Source of the DNA: Argentina anserina
Lineage: Eukaryota; Streptophyta; Magnoliopsida; Rosales; Rosaceae
Assembly: GCF_933775445.1 (NCBI RefSeq)
Contig: NC_065872.1
Location: 14,198,001-14,262,000, forward strand
DNA: 64,000 bases
Reading direction: 5' to 3'
Shown here: positions 46,543 through 58,592 of the stretch, one piece after another
Position numbering within the stretch: the stretch's first letter is position 1
Layout: the number at the start of each line of letters is the position of its first letter
Translations under genes and position numbers: made by a program
The notes under the pieces: model-generated
Told to the model about the DNA's origin: nothing
Databases searched by the model: none
The model's input: the letters and a program-made list of their open reading frames with translations, nothing else

Positions 46543-47583
46543 TATAGTTCGATCTTTTTAAGAAAACGTAAATATGAGTAACCGTTAAGGGTAGACTCGT
46601 CATAGTAAGATTTACTCACCTTATTTCCTGAATGCAATTTCCACGACACCAAGAGCGATTCTCTCACTCATTTATTCGGTCACGTAATACCATGATAATG
46701 AGTTTAGAACGATACATAAAATCTCAAGTGTCGATTCAGTACAACTGATTACGATACACCACCTCTGACCAAAACTCCTCAAATCAACAAACTTCCAACA
46801 TGAAAAATGTAGATCACAAAGAGAGAGACACAACCATACCTTCAGCTCAACCAAAGCCGGCCGGAAACCGCCGCAAGATCTCGGATCGGGAGAGGAGATC
46901 AGAGTTGAAGCGGCTCGATTCGAGCCTCACCGTCGATGGAATCGTGCCTAGGGGAAAGGAGGAAGACTCGCCGTCATGGCCCCGAGCTCCTGCGTCGCTG
47001 GCGACACCACGTTCGTCGATGCAGGGACTGTCCTCACTCGGTGGCACCGCGTCATGGCGTGGGGTAGTTCGCCGGTTCCACAGATCGTCGTGGCTCGGTC
47101 GTGCGGTCCCAACGACACCGGCGGTGTCGTGCACGGTGGCCGGAGGAAGGAGATCGTCGGAGAGAGGGAGCGGCGACGGGAGATAGAATCAGGGGGAGGA
47201 GAGAGACACCGGAGACATGTTTTTGATTTTTTTTGGAAAGTTTCCAAAAAAGGTCATTTTATAGCCTTCCATAATTGGAAACCAACTCCCATCGATAATA
47301 ACTTTCACATACGACGTCTAATTAAGACGCGCCAAGCGTCCACGTACTCGTATCGACTAACTCTACAATTTTCGTGAAAAATATTTTTAGAGACGAGCGA
47401 CAGAATGAAAGTTGATTATCGAGTCACAGAAAACGTAACGTTTTTTAATTTAAATTTTTGTAATCGGTTTCGTTTCGTTTTAGATCGACGAGAAAACGAA
47501 AAAATGCGATTTGCACTCAAATTCCAAGTTTAATAATGTACAAGAATTCATACGAATCAAACCCGAAAAATCGGGGTATTACA

Positions 47584-47599
47584 TTCTACCCCCCTTAAA
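47584..47599 (-). other. Polypurine tract of element C
   Basis: On the minus strand CTTTAAGGGGGGTAGAA directly precedes the LTR start at 47583; second-strand priming site. Confidence 0.8.
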
Positions 47600-47641
47600 G
47601 GAATTTTGTCCTAAAATTCAAGTGTTTTACTCAATAAATAA

Positions 47642-48424
47642 TTACGGATATGGTACATACTTCCTCAACATGGAAATGTGGAAGATGTTGTGAACACCAG
47701 ACATGCTCTTTGGTAAAGCTAGTCGATAGGCCAAATCTCCTACCTTCTCAAGAATCTCGAAGGGCCCAACATATCTCGGAGCTAACTTTCCCTTCTTGCC
47801 AAATCTCATGATGCCCTTCATAGAAGAGACTTTTAGAAACACATGATCGTCAATCTCAAACTCGACATGTCTCCTCTTTAAATTTGCATAGCTCTTCTGT
47901 CTACTATGTGCTGTTCAGATCCTATCTCAAATAATCGAGATATTCTCCGTGGTTTCTTAAACCACCTCAGGACCCATTACTGCTTCATCACTGACTTCGG
48001 TCCAACAGATTGGTAATCTACATGGTCTACCATAAAGAGCCTCATAAGGTGTCATGGCAATGCTAGACTGGTAACTATTGTTGTAGGCAAACTCAATCAA
48101 CCTCAGGTGATCCTCCTAACTTCCTTTAAAATCAAGCATACAAGCTCTCAACATATCCTCCATCATCTGATTTACCCTTTCTGTCTGACCATCAGTTTGA
48201 CAATGAAATGTTGTACTCATGTCCAAGGTAGTACCCAAAGCCTTATGTAAGCTAGCCCAGAACTTCGAAGTAAAACGTGCATCTCGATCAGAATCAATAG
48301 AAATAACAGCTCCACGGAGTCTCACTATCTCATCCACATATAACTTTCCTAACACATCCACTAAGTACTTCAACGATACTAGAAGAAGTGTGCCGACTTC
48401 GTCAATCGATCGACAATTACCCAT
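47642..48424 (-). pseudogene. Integrase core and C-terminus (element C)
   Basis: The core (48116-48424) has SDRDARFTSKFW, with the second catalytic aspartate, and CQTDGQTERVN, with the glutamate. The C-terminal part (47642-47842) has KLAPRYVGPFEILEKVG and VHNIFHISMLRKYV. The frame stops right there, where chromoviruses of the Tekay group normally continue into a chromodomain; the polypurine tract follows about 45 bp later. So the chromodomain was lost. Confidence 0.8.
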
Positions 48425-48456
48425 ATTGCATCGTGACCTTTCCTGGACTTAGGCAA

Positions 48457-50107
48457 TCATGTCACAAAGTCCATAGAAATTTGTTCCCACTTCCAAAGAG
48501 GAATAGTCAATGGCTTCAACATGCCCGTGGGCCGCTGATACTCTGTTTTCACTTGTTGACAAGTAAGGTACTTCGATACGAACTCTACCATGTCTTTCTT
48601 CATCTTGTTCCACCAAAATTGCCTACAAAGGTCTTTATACATCTCGGTGCTCCCCGGGTGTACCGTATAAAGAGATCGGTGTGCTACATGAAGGACCTGC
48701 TCTTTGAGATCTGCACAATCTAGACCACACAATCTTGTCCCAAACCTCAAACCTCCATCAGATCCAACTCTCCACTCGGATGGACATTCATCAAGCGAAT
48801 CCACCACAAGATCTGCCAACCTTGCAAGTGAGAATCTATCTTGTGCCTGACCTTGAATGATCCTTAAGATTAATATAGGCTGCACTGAGACACTACCGAG
48901 AAATACCATTGGTTCTCTTCCTGATTGTACCATATCCAACTCAAATGCAGTCTCAAGCATGTGCCATTCTTGAACCATAAGAGAAGCTACCATACCCCTC
49001 GGTTTCCTGCTCAAGGCATCAGCAACCACGTTTGCTTTTCTAGGGTGATACTCCAGAGTGAAGTCATAATCCTTAAGGAGTTTCATCAATCTCCTCTGCC
49101 TCATATTCAATTTCTTATGTGAGAACAGATACTTCAAAATCTTATGATCAGAAAAGAGTTGAAATATCTCACCATACAAGTAATGCCTCCAAATCTTTAA
49201 GGCGAAAACAACTGCAACGAGCTCTAGATCGTGAGTGGGGTAGTTCTTCTCATGAATCTTTAACTGTCTAGAGCCATAAGCAACCACCCCTCCATGCTGC
49301 ATCAACACATACCCTAAGCCTTGATGTGAAGTATCGCTATAAATTTCATAACCACCCACACTAGTGGGAATTGTCATCACTAGAGCCATAGTCAATCTAG
49401 TCTTTAGTTTGTTGAAGGCCTCCTCACATGTTTATGTCCACACAAACTGAACATCCTTCTTGGTCAACTTGGTTATGAATCTCCGGTAATAACCTGCCAA
49501 ACTAAGGAAACTACGAATCTCGGTAGGGGTTTTTGGACGACTCCAACTCTTCACTGCCTCCACCTTTGATGGGTCCATTAATATGCCATCTTTTGAGACT
49601 ACATGACCAAGGAACTTAACTTCTTCCTTCCAAAACTCACACTTCTCAAGCTTGGCAAACAATCTTGCTTCCTTTAGAGTTTGCAGCACAATTCTCAGAT
49701 GTACCACATGCTCATCTTGGTACTTCCTCTTGGGACTTGGAGTATATCATGATGTCATCAACAAACACTACGACAAACTTATCCAAGTATTGGCTAAAGA
49801 TTTGGTGCATCAAACTCATAAGAACGGCAGGTGCATTTGTCAGACCGAAAGGCATGACAAAAAACGCGTAGTGTCCTTATTTGGTCTTGAAAGCCGTCTT
49901 TGAGATATCTTCCTCCTTCACTCTGAATTGATGGTAAGCGGATCTCAAATCAATCTTAGAGAATATTGTAGTCCGTCTAAGCTTATCGAACAAGTCATCA
50001 ATCATAGGCAAAGGATACCTATTCTTGATGGTCACCTTATTCAATTCCCTATAGTCCACACACAACCGCAGGGAACCATCTCTCTTTTTCACAAATAACA
50101 TCGGCAC
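48457..50107 (-). pseudogene. Reverse transcriptase, RNase H and integrase zinc finger (element C)
   Basis: Reverse transcriptase pieces lie at 49877-50107 ([34 protein letters not shown]) and 49432-49707 (FLGHVVSKDGI, SFLSLAGYYRRFI). The YVDD region falls between them, at about 49740-49790, in another frame. RNase H (about 49010-49395) has YSDTSHQGLGYVL, where serine precedes the catalytic aspartate, and HNLELVA-type DLELVAVVFAL. The HHCC finger follows (HPGSTEMYKDL...CQQVK). Stops and shifts break the chain. Confidence 0.85.
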
Positions 50108-50110
50108 ACC

Positions 50111-50677
50111 CTAAGCTGAGACACTAGGTCTTATAAACCCTTGGTCTAGTAGCCCATCTATCTGTATTTTCAACTCTTTAAGCTCTTTCTGCCCCATCCT
50201 ATAAGGTGCCTTCGACACAGATGTTATACCGGGTGCAATATCAATGCAGAAATCAACAACTCTCCGAGAAGGTAAACCCGGTATTTCTTGAAACACTTCA
50301 CTATACTCAGATACCACAACAATGTCTGCGATAGCTATTTCCTGATCCGCAGACTCCACATGTGCCAAGACTCCTGCTCTCATGGCATTATCTGACTTGA
50401 GGCAACGATAACGAAAAACTGGCTCCCCGGGACAATGGAAAAACACTATCATGTCTAAGCAATCGATCAACACATGTTGTGGCCTCAACCAATCAATTCC
50501 TAAGATCACATCATAGGTGTAGTCCGGAATCACTACCAAAGAAGCAAAAAATTCTCTATCTCCGATCACAATAGGACAAGCCTTGCAGATTGTCTCTAGC
50601 TCGAGAGACACTCCAAGAGGTGAAGTGACACATAAAGAGCTTCCAAGAGATATAGGAATTAAACCTAATATCTCCAC
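50111..50677 (-). pseudogene. Aspartic protease C-terminal part and start of reverse transcriptase (element C)
   Basis: The frame lacks the DTGA active site (it lies upstream in a broken stretch near 50700) but has SPLGVSLELETICKACP, DVILGIDWLRPQH and [23 protein letters not shown], leading to [10 protein letters not shown]. Domain order matches element D at 35460-36187. Confidence 0.8.
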
Positions 50678-50737
50678 TACTGAACTAGCAATAAAAGAAT
50701 GTGATGCTCTAGCTCAAACAATGCTCTAGCCAGCTAG

Positions 50738-51661
50738 TCAAAAATAGATAAGGTATCTTCCACTCCAGTGTCCCGCTGACGCACCGCAAACGAAACACTT
50801 TACTGATGCCAACTGCCTGATAGTTGCGGTCCTAACAGATGGAGATGCTGCCTTAGCTGGAGTCTGGTAATAGGTTCTCAGCCTCTTCCAAGATCCACTT
50901 TTCGGTCTCACAAACCCATTGTCTGAACTGATTGCCTTCCCTTTTCCTCTAGTATCCCTAGCCTCCACATCTCTTCCAAGAGTCTTATTCACCTGTTCCA
51001 AATTCAGGGCACTCTCATACATCAGCTATTTGGTAGAAAGACAAAGTGGTGATATGATGGTCTTGTACTCTTGCTTAAGTCCCCGTAGGAATTTCTGATC
51101 CAATGAAGTCATACCGATACAACTGTGCAAAACGAGCCTCATACTCCCTGACGGTCATATCTCCCTGCACCAGATCAAGGAACTCAAGTTCTAGTTCCTC
51201 CTGCACTGTCAATGGAAAGTACTTTTCTCGAAAGAGTGCCACAAAACCCTCCCAAGTCAGAGTGGACACATCCACAGTCCGTCTTGTACTCTTTTACCAA
51301 TCCATAGCATCATCCTTTAAGAAGAATGTGGCTATCATCCTATTCTCGATCTTCAAGCACATCACCATCTCAAAGTAGGTTTCTATACTCTCGACCCAAT
51401 GATCCGCCACCATATGATTCATAGCCCATGAAATAATGGCGCTGACAGACTACTCATGTCCTTGATCAGCTTCAGCACACGACCCTCGTCTCTAACGACG
51501 GCCTCGGGTTCAACCTGCTCAACCGATGGTGCCACTTCCTCATAGAGGTTCTTCATATTGCGGACTCGGCCTCCACCCCTCCCTCGGCCTCGGCCTCTCG
51601 CCCGTCCTCGGCCTTGAGCACGGCCATTCTCTAAATTCATCACCTTGAAACATTTAAACAC
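50738..51661 (-). pseudogene. Gag (element C)
   Basis: Three pieces: the N-terminal Arg/Gly-rich MNLENGRAQGRGRARGRG region and LKLIKDMSSLSAP (51419-51661); the capsid part with FREKYFPLTVQEELELEFLDL (51075-51275); and the linker with YESALNLEQVNK and one degenerate zinc knuckle CFVCGASAGHW (50738-51022). A deletion removes the sequence between knuckle and protease. Confidence 0.8.
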
Positions 51662-51916
51662 TTAGTCAATACATGTAAAATCTTGAACCCAAATAAAATA
51701 GATCGAACAAATATTAATCAAGATATTTAAAGAAAGATGGATCATCCAAGTATTATCACAACACTTCTATTTAGAGGACCAAAACTTAAGGTGTGACTCC
51801 TAACACTCTTGCATACCCATTGACATATCAATACCGAAGAGCATGTGATGGGGATCCGCTGCAGTCGGGCTATCACTCCTGGATGCTATTGATAGATCAC
51901 CAAATACGTAACCTAC

Positions 51917-51928
51917 GCTCTGATACCA
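51917..51928 (-). other. Primer-binding site (element C)
   Basis: TGGTATCAGAGC on the minus strand, two bases from the LTR edge at 51931. Confidence 0.9.
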
Positions 51929-51930
51929 AC

Positions 51931-52395
51931 TGTCACAACCCCGAAATTTCGAGTAATAAAACTCAAAATCGTAGCCATGAAAACTCTAAAACAATCTCAA
52001 ATATATTGAAATCATCTTATAGTAACAGTGTATCGAAACTGAGTTCATAGTATAACTCAGTCGACTTGATTAATACATAACCAATTTATAATTCAAGTAT
52101 TATAAAAAATAGAAATGTAAATTCTCTCAATCCTCACCACAAATAGAATAAGTAAACTTTAATAATTTCAGAGAAAGCCCTCAAATTCTGCACCATTGAA
52201 TAGCTGCACCGGGATTGTAAACACAAACCCGGTAAGCTTTGCAGCTCGTATGGGTAAACCAAAAGTATAACAAACATCGCATACAAAAGAAAATCCTGCT
52301 AACATTTAAAGATAAATGCGATTTTTACTCAAATTCCAAGTTTAATAATCTACAAGAATTTATACGAATCAAACCCGAAAAATCGTGGTATTACA
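51931..52395 (-). repeat. 5' LTR of element C, internally deleted to 465 bp
   Basis: Both LTR ends are present (TGTCACAACCCCG at 51931; TGTAATACCACGATTTTTCG on the minus strand at 52395), but everything between about 52310 and the first 80 bp of the LTR is deleted, including the TATA region and GGTGAGT. The ACCGGG hairpin is kept (52208-52233). Confidence 0.85.
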
Positions 52396-53272
52396 GGAAC
52401 AACCATGATATCGAAGAACCATCATAGTCATTCAAGAGAATCATGGTAAGCTGAAAATCCCAAGGACCACCTTGTTTCACACAATTAACATCCTTCATAT
52501 TACGAAACGTAAATAGATATCGATGACCCCGGACTTGGATCTCCACCGAATCACTCAAATGCCACATAGACTTTATAGCTCCTTTGAAGGAGTTAAAAGG
52601 TGCAGATCGCACCGTATTCAACTTTCCAACGAGATAAAATTGAGGAGCAACAAAACCCGCCTTTGGACACTTCATGTTGCCACAATTGATTAGTTCATCA
52701 TTAGAAAGAGAGAGTTTGGCTGCAAGCTGCGCCGAGCAGCCATGGAAGAAAGATAGGAAGAATTCTTCATTGCCATGGAGAAATACGCGCCACACAACCA
52801 AGAAAACCTAGAAAACCCTAACCCTAGAAGTCGAGGCTTTTAGAGAGACAGCTACGAGAATATTGGTCGCGGTATACCTAGCTTTCCCTAGCTCCTTTTT
52901 AAGGAATATGTCTTCTTCTAACACGTGAAAGTTGTAATTGGTTTGAGAAGGAAATGACATCAGGTATTCAAGTTTACTGGAGTCCCTAACTCCCTACCAT
53001 CTTATCATGTTCATTCATGCAAGCAAGTTAATGGTGTTTGGTTGCTGAATTGAGCAGATTAACAAGGGATTAGTCTTATCACAACAACTAATTATTTGCT
53101 TCAAAAGTAAGATAAGTTTTTCATACATCAAAGGTTTAGTCTCTACGACCGCTACTTTTCGGTAATGTAAGATTGTCTGAATATTGTAGGGTTCGGAGTT
53201 GGGAAGGAGGCCCAAGAGAGAGAATAACGTACCGCTAATGCCAACAATTAATCTGCTTTCAGAATGACAAAG
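52396..53272 (-). pseudogene. DUF4283 cassette copy 3, truncated
   Basis: Begins inside the DUF4283 gene where element C's LTR ends. The frame 52396-52801 reads through the GGPWDF point as GGPWDFQLTMILLNDY, without the stop found in copies 1 and 2, and then runs into the LTR. So the ancestor probably had one continuous frame here. The zinc-knuckle half is missing. The 5' flank (52802-53272) matches the other copies. Confidence 0.75.
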
Positions 53273-53276
53273 AAGT

Positions 53277-55956
53277 TGTAATAACCCGAATTTTCAATAC
53301 AATTTCCTTTAATTTATCAGAAATTAAGGGAATGGTACTTTGATTAAATTCACATTTTACGCCTATTATTTTGTCGTTGTTTGAAGTAGAAATAGCTTTC
53401 GAGAGCCAAAAGTGTATTATTTGATAAAATTTATTTCACCTAATTTTAATTTATCACTCTTTTCAGGAAACTTCCTTCAAAATGTCGTAGAGTTCATCAC
53501 TACGAATTCGTAGACACGTAGGACGCTTAAATCAGATGTTGTATGTGGAAGTTGTTAGCAACGAAAGTTTGGTTCCAATTTTGGAAGGAGTGTAAAAGGA
53601 AGGAGATGAGATTAGAAATCAGAAAATTAGATTTTCCCAACATCTGCTCGGTTACTATTCACCCGACTAAAAAATCTTATCCGGTTGATTTTTCTACCGT
53701 CCGACGTCGCCTTGTGTTGTGCCACCTATCAAACTGATGGGCTCAACAATTTCCATCTTTTGAGCTACGTCTTCCACTATGGCGACAACCAAACACGATG
53801 TAGCAACCGCCGGAAGTTACTGTTGGAGATTCTTGGAGGGTTTTGTTGTCTTAGTGCTAGTAACATTCCCACAAAGGAATCGAGCCAAATCAAAATGTAA
53901 GTACCCGAATCAATAATTTCAATTTCTTTGGTATGTGAATAGTGCCGATTTTATGTTCTTCGTTGATTGGGTTGTTTAGGCTTTGACTTAGACTTTGGTG
54001 TCAACTAGAAAGTTAATGAAAATGGTGTTGAGGTTGTGGTGGTGAAATATGGTGACCATTGGTTGTCACCAGAACTAGTGGCGGTGCCACCACTGTCAGT
54101 GGCATGTGGTGGTCTGTTGGGACATGTTTTGGAGTAATGGTTTACTCCATTATGATGTACTCGTCGATATGAGTGTCTACATAGGTCATTTTCTTATGTT
54201 AAATGAATTCGTTGATTGTTATTTGTTGTCGGAAATTGGATTCTTGTTGTGTTTTGTGTTGTTGTTGAGAGATTTGAGGAAGTGGTGGCCGGTAGTAGTT
54301 GCCAGTGTGTTTGGCTGTGAGTTTGGCGAATTTTTTGTTATGTTTGGGTGAGAGGCCGAGAGGTTGGCTTTTGATGTGGGTGTTGAGCGTTTTGGTAAAC
54401 CAAGTAAGCTTGAAAATGGTTGAGTGGTTTCTTTTAATTTTTGACTGACACAAATTCTTGTAAAATGGAGTTTATTAGTCAAAGTACTATTGTTTAGTTT
54501 TGGTCACTAAGTGATGTTTATGTCGCATAAGTTCGTCGAAGCAAGTGAGTGATCTCAATTAAAGATTGCAAAAGTCGCAAAGCCGATTTAAGGTGAGTAA
54601 ACCTCATGTCTATATTAGTTACGGTAACTAGACAAATTTCGTTGAATTACTTGCTTTTAATTTATAAGGAGATTGTGTATATATTCGGTGATATATATGT
54701 GGTTATCTAATTGGTAAAAGGATAAACATATATATATATATATATTATCGCTTATATATATAATGTTTATTTAATGTTTTTGAGATGTTGTGCGCATTTG
54801 GTTGATTTATATTGATTATGTAGGATGAGACCAAGAGGGAATAAAATGTACCTCTCGATAAATTGGGTGCTTGTGAATGGAATAAGTGTATAGTTGAAGT
54901 GTTTGTTTGTGTTTTGACCGGAATGGAATAAAATGTACCTTCCGGCAATGTTGTTGTGCGTTTGTGAGTTTTATTGATTTCTTGAGTTGTGTTGGTGGAG
55001 GAAGGGACCGGGAGAGTAAGAGAGGTACCTTAAGGTAAAATGGATTTGTTTGTGGGTGTCTTGATGTGTTTGTGGTTGTATGATTTTGTGGTGTGGTCTT
55101 AGTGGCATGTTGTGATGTTATTATGTTTACTGTTTTTCATTGGTTGTGTTAATGTAGTCCTTAGATCATTAACTAATATAAATATTTTAAAATATGTTTT
55201 GTTTTAAAAAATATGAACTTGTCGACTACGGTTCATAGGTAAGTAAATGAAATTTTATAAAATGGTTTTAAAAGGTTTATGGTCAAGGACTATGTTAAAT
55301 GTTGATTATCATTGTGTTGATGTTGTGGGTTGTAGTATTGGTTTCTCATTTATGTGTTCTTATTGTATGTTTAGTGATTTCCTGAACTACATTAATATGC
55401 AGGAATCACTAATTATTCATTTGTGTTTGTCTTATATGTGTTTAGTGATTTCTTGAACTATGTTTTTATGCAGGAATCACTAATCAATATTCTGCGTTTT
55501 TTTTAGGTGTAATCTCCTGAACTAAAACTTATACATGGATTATACATTTTATATTTACTTAAGTGATATTTTGAACTATGCTTTCATGCAGAATTCACTA
55601 TTTGTTTCTTGCATTTCTTTCTTGTGTGAGTGGGTGTTGTAGTGTGGTTTGTGTTCACGATCAGTGTGTTGTGGTATGTGTGAGTTAGATGTGTGACTTG
55701 GTGAGGACGCTGGTTTGGCAACCAACGTTGTAGTTGTAGGTTAAAGTCTCTCATGCGTGGCGAATGAGACATATGTTGTGTGATGGTTTCGGTCTCTCTT
55801 GTGTGGGGTATGAGCGTTGATCCCTCCTATGTGGCGAAATGAATCATTAGGCACTTAATTCCTCCTATGTGGTGAAGAGGATCATTAGGCACTTAATCAC
55901 TCCTATGTGGCGATGAGGATCATTAGGCCTAATTATGTTGAGGGTAATGACGTTAG
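53277..55956 (+). repeat. L1 LTR, second copy, 3'-truncated
   Basis: Starts at the same point of the cassette as 5457 (AAAGAAGT before TGTAATAACCCG) and follows that copy up to about 8110. It shares the hairpin arrays (54827-55045, 55368-55605, 55741-55925) with its own substitutions. After 55956 the sequence changes to TGTCATATCCCAAG..., which may be the start of another element. Confidence 0.8.
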
Positions 55957-57665
55957 TGTCATATCCCAAGTTTAAATTATAACCATTATTTTATATCTAA
56001 ATTACAAAATGCCACTATTAAAAGCTGATATAAATTAGTGATTAGTCAATCAATAAATTGTTCTCTCATTAACAACCTTAATTATAGATTTTCTTTTACT
56101 AATTATAAATTTAGAAATAATGGAGCATTTTCTTAATTACATGTCTAGAATTCATAAGCTTTTTAAATTAAAATCGATTCAAAATCGTAATTGCTTTATG
56201 GTGATTTGAACTTTCCTTTTTTTTTATAATTTAAAATTTTATATTTCATAGGTAGCTTTTATTCACTTCAGTAATTTATTTACAATCTTAGTTTGAGGTA
56301 GAGATATAAGTTTTTTATTCCTATTTAGTAGGTTTTTTTATTTTTAATTACAACCTAAAAATTAGGTATGTATTTATATATATAGCTAACATCTCTATTA
56401 GGAATTTTTACTTCAACCTATTTGTTAGGTATTTTATCATTCCAAAGATCTCTTTCATAGGTTGAATTTGAAATTTATACTAATATGCATGTTTCTGTCT
56501 ATAAGTTAATTGTAAAGAGTGAAAAAATGAAAAGCTGAAACCTACAACAAAAGGTTTACCACACGAAAATTCATGGTACGATGATACGAAAAGAAAAGAT
56601 TTGAGAAAACATATATATCATGGATAAAACCTTTGTTTTCTCTCGTATGATCTACAAAAACTTAGTAATGTTTGTATTATGAAACTCTCATATGAGCTAT
56701 ATACAAAATTTTTTCTCAGGAAAAATTTGAAATCAAATCTTTCAGTCATTTATAGTAATGAAAAATCAATGGAATAATTGAATTAAACATGTACAATAAA
56801 TAGATGCTATGATTAAGGAAACTAAAATTATCAAAAGGGCAAGGGCTTGTAGAAAAATAATTTGGGTTTAGATTAAAAAACATTTGGTTGTGGGTTTGAT
56901 TTAAAAAAGAGACTCTAATATTGGGTATATCTCTAATTTTCTCAAATTTTTTGAACTCTAAAATTATACAAATGTAAACTACATAATTAGGCTTTCAAGA
57001 TTTTATTTGAGTTGGTGGAATATGATGAACTGGAAATGTCTACTTCAAAGTTTCCATCTGCAAAATTCTCATAATTCAGATGAGATTTCCCTTGATCAGT
57101 AGAGAGCGACAATGAAAAATCTTATGAGGTGCACTTTGAAAGTTTCTCCAGACTCCAGCATATCGAAAATACTTTGTAAAGAGTGACTATCAATTAAAAT
57201 CTGATTTCTTCTATCACCTGAAACCTGTAATTAATTTAAGATACAAAGGATATGAATGTTTGGTTCTCATGTATTTACAGATCTCTACGTACGTTCTTAT
57301 GAAGTAGAGCCATGCAAGCAAGTTACCACAAGAACTTACTAACTAACTAAGTGTGTCGTTGCTGCATTGAGCAGTAATTGGAACCAAAGGCAATATGAAT
57401 ACAATGGTGTGGATGGTGTGTGTGTTTGGTGAGAAGCTAAAACTGATGAACTGCTCAGACTAGCCAAGTTGCTGCGAATACATTTGGTATTATTTGGGGA
57501 ATACTCCTCTCAACTTTGATTAACCAGACAAAATAGTTCTCGAATGAATTACCACACTCACAGTTCTGTTTGTGTGAAACAAATAGCTCCTCGCTCCCGA
57601 AATGACAATGAAAATCCAGAAGAAGACTAAGAAATTGAGGGCATATATATATAATATATATATAT
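55957..57665. other. AT-rich stretch without a supported gene
   Basis: No long frame. A minus-strand interval at about 57090-57230, preceded by TTACAG on that strand, reads VSGDRRNQILIDSHSLQSIF and on for another 20 codons; it could be a decayed exon, but the product is not recognised. The rest shows only short AT-rich repeats. Confidence 0.45.
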
Positions 57666-58066
57666 AGTCCTTATTCAAAATGAACTTTCACTCTGTAATT
57701 TCAGAATAAAATTCCAATTTTAGCATACTTTTCGGTCAAATGTTTTCATCACAAATGATTCAATATTTATGTATGTTATTCAAGATCATCTCTACAAAGT
57801 TTCATTCAATTTGACAATGGCTTGAGCTTTAAAAATTAAGAATTACATAAACGGTTTACGTTGAACAGATTTAATTCGTTCATTGATTTAATATAATTTG
57901 AATACTTTAACGATAACTGAATTGGATGAAATTTTACAGAGATGATCTTGAATAGCATACCTAAATATTGAATCACTTGTAATGAAAAAATTTGACTGAA
58001 AAGTATGCTAAAATTAGAACTTAATTCTGTAATTTCAGAGTGAAAATTCATTCTGAATAATAACTT
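57666..58066. mobile_element. Foldback MITE, about 400 bp
   Basis: Long inverted repeats of about 150 bp pair across the element: the left end TTATTCAAAATGAACTTTCA matches the right end on the other strand (TTATTCAGAATGAATTTTCA). It sits between runs of TA, so a TA target duplication is likely but cannot be proven. Superfamily unassigned. A 71-codon minus-strand frame inside is not considered real. Confidence 0.75.
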
Positions 58067-58110
58067 ATATATATATATATATGCATTTATATAACATGGG
58101 GGAAGTCTTC

Positions 58111-58222
58111 GTTGGGTCCTGTACGTTATTAAAGGTGGAACCCTGTCAATTATGAATTAATATGATCAATTATTTCTCCTCTCCTAGTTGGGTGTTGGGT
58201 CCTGTACGTTATTAAAGGTGGA
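58111..58222 (+). repeat. Short direct repeat, 30 bp x 2
   Basis: GTTGGGTCCTGTACGTTATT and the next 10 bases occur at 58111 and 58193, just before the duplicated kinase promoter. Confidence 0.8.
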
Positions 58223-58561
58223 AAAGACCATATGACGACTTCCGATGAATATCGCTATAGTAGAATTAATTTCTTCTCTTGTTGTAACGAAAAACGTACG
58301 TAGACTTAAGGACTAAAATTTTGACGAGAACGGAAAGATCGAGAATTCGAAAATTGGAAATTTCGATTTAAAAAATTAATTAAGTAAATGGATGAAAATT
58401 TATATAAAAATATGTAAATTTTGAATGAAATTTTCAGAAATGTTTATTTGATCAATTATTTACTATATGTTATAAAAATTATTATATAACTATTAGTTTA
58501 TAGTGAGTTATAGTAATTTGAGGTGAAATAATCGTCGAACATTATTAAAAATCTACTTAGA

Positions 58562-58592
<31 letters not shown>

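Larger units (their letters stand above)
41667..47583 (-). repeat. 3' LTR of element C, with insertions
   Basis: Minus-strand LTR starting TGTAATACCCCGATTTTTCG at 47583. Its own sequence occupies 41667-41995, 43162-43794 and about 46543-47583. The GC-rich leader part (46840-47220) gives spurious ORFs on both strands. Confidence 0.85.
41667..52395 (-). mobile_element. Element C: Tekay-like Ty3/gypsy element with nested insertions
   Basis: Minus-strand element: 5' LTR (51931-52395, cut to 465 bp), primer site, Gag, protease, reverse transcriptase, RNase H, integrase, polypurine tract, and a 3' LTR (41667-47583) that carries two nested insertions. The chromodomain expected at the integrase end is missing. 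All domains are broken by stops and frameshifts. No target duplication is seen: the left end is rearranged, with two extra 23 bp copies of an LTR segment (41667-41689 and 41692-41714; source 41786-41808). Confidence 0.85.

Noticed and set aside
46800..47377. Several overlapping ORFs on both strands (up to 133 codons)
   Set aside because: They lie in the GC-rich leader of element C's 3' LTR, overlap in all frames, and are not kept in other LTR copies.
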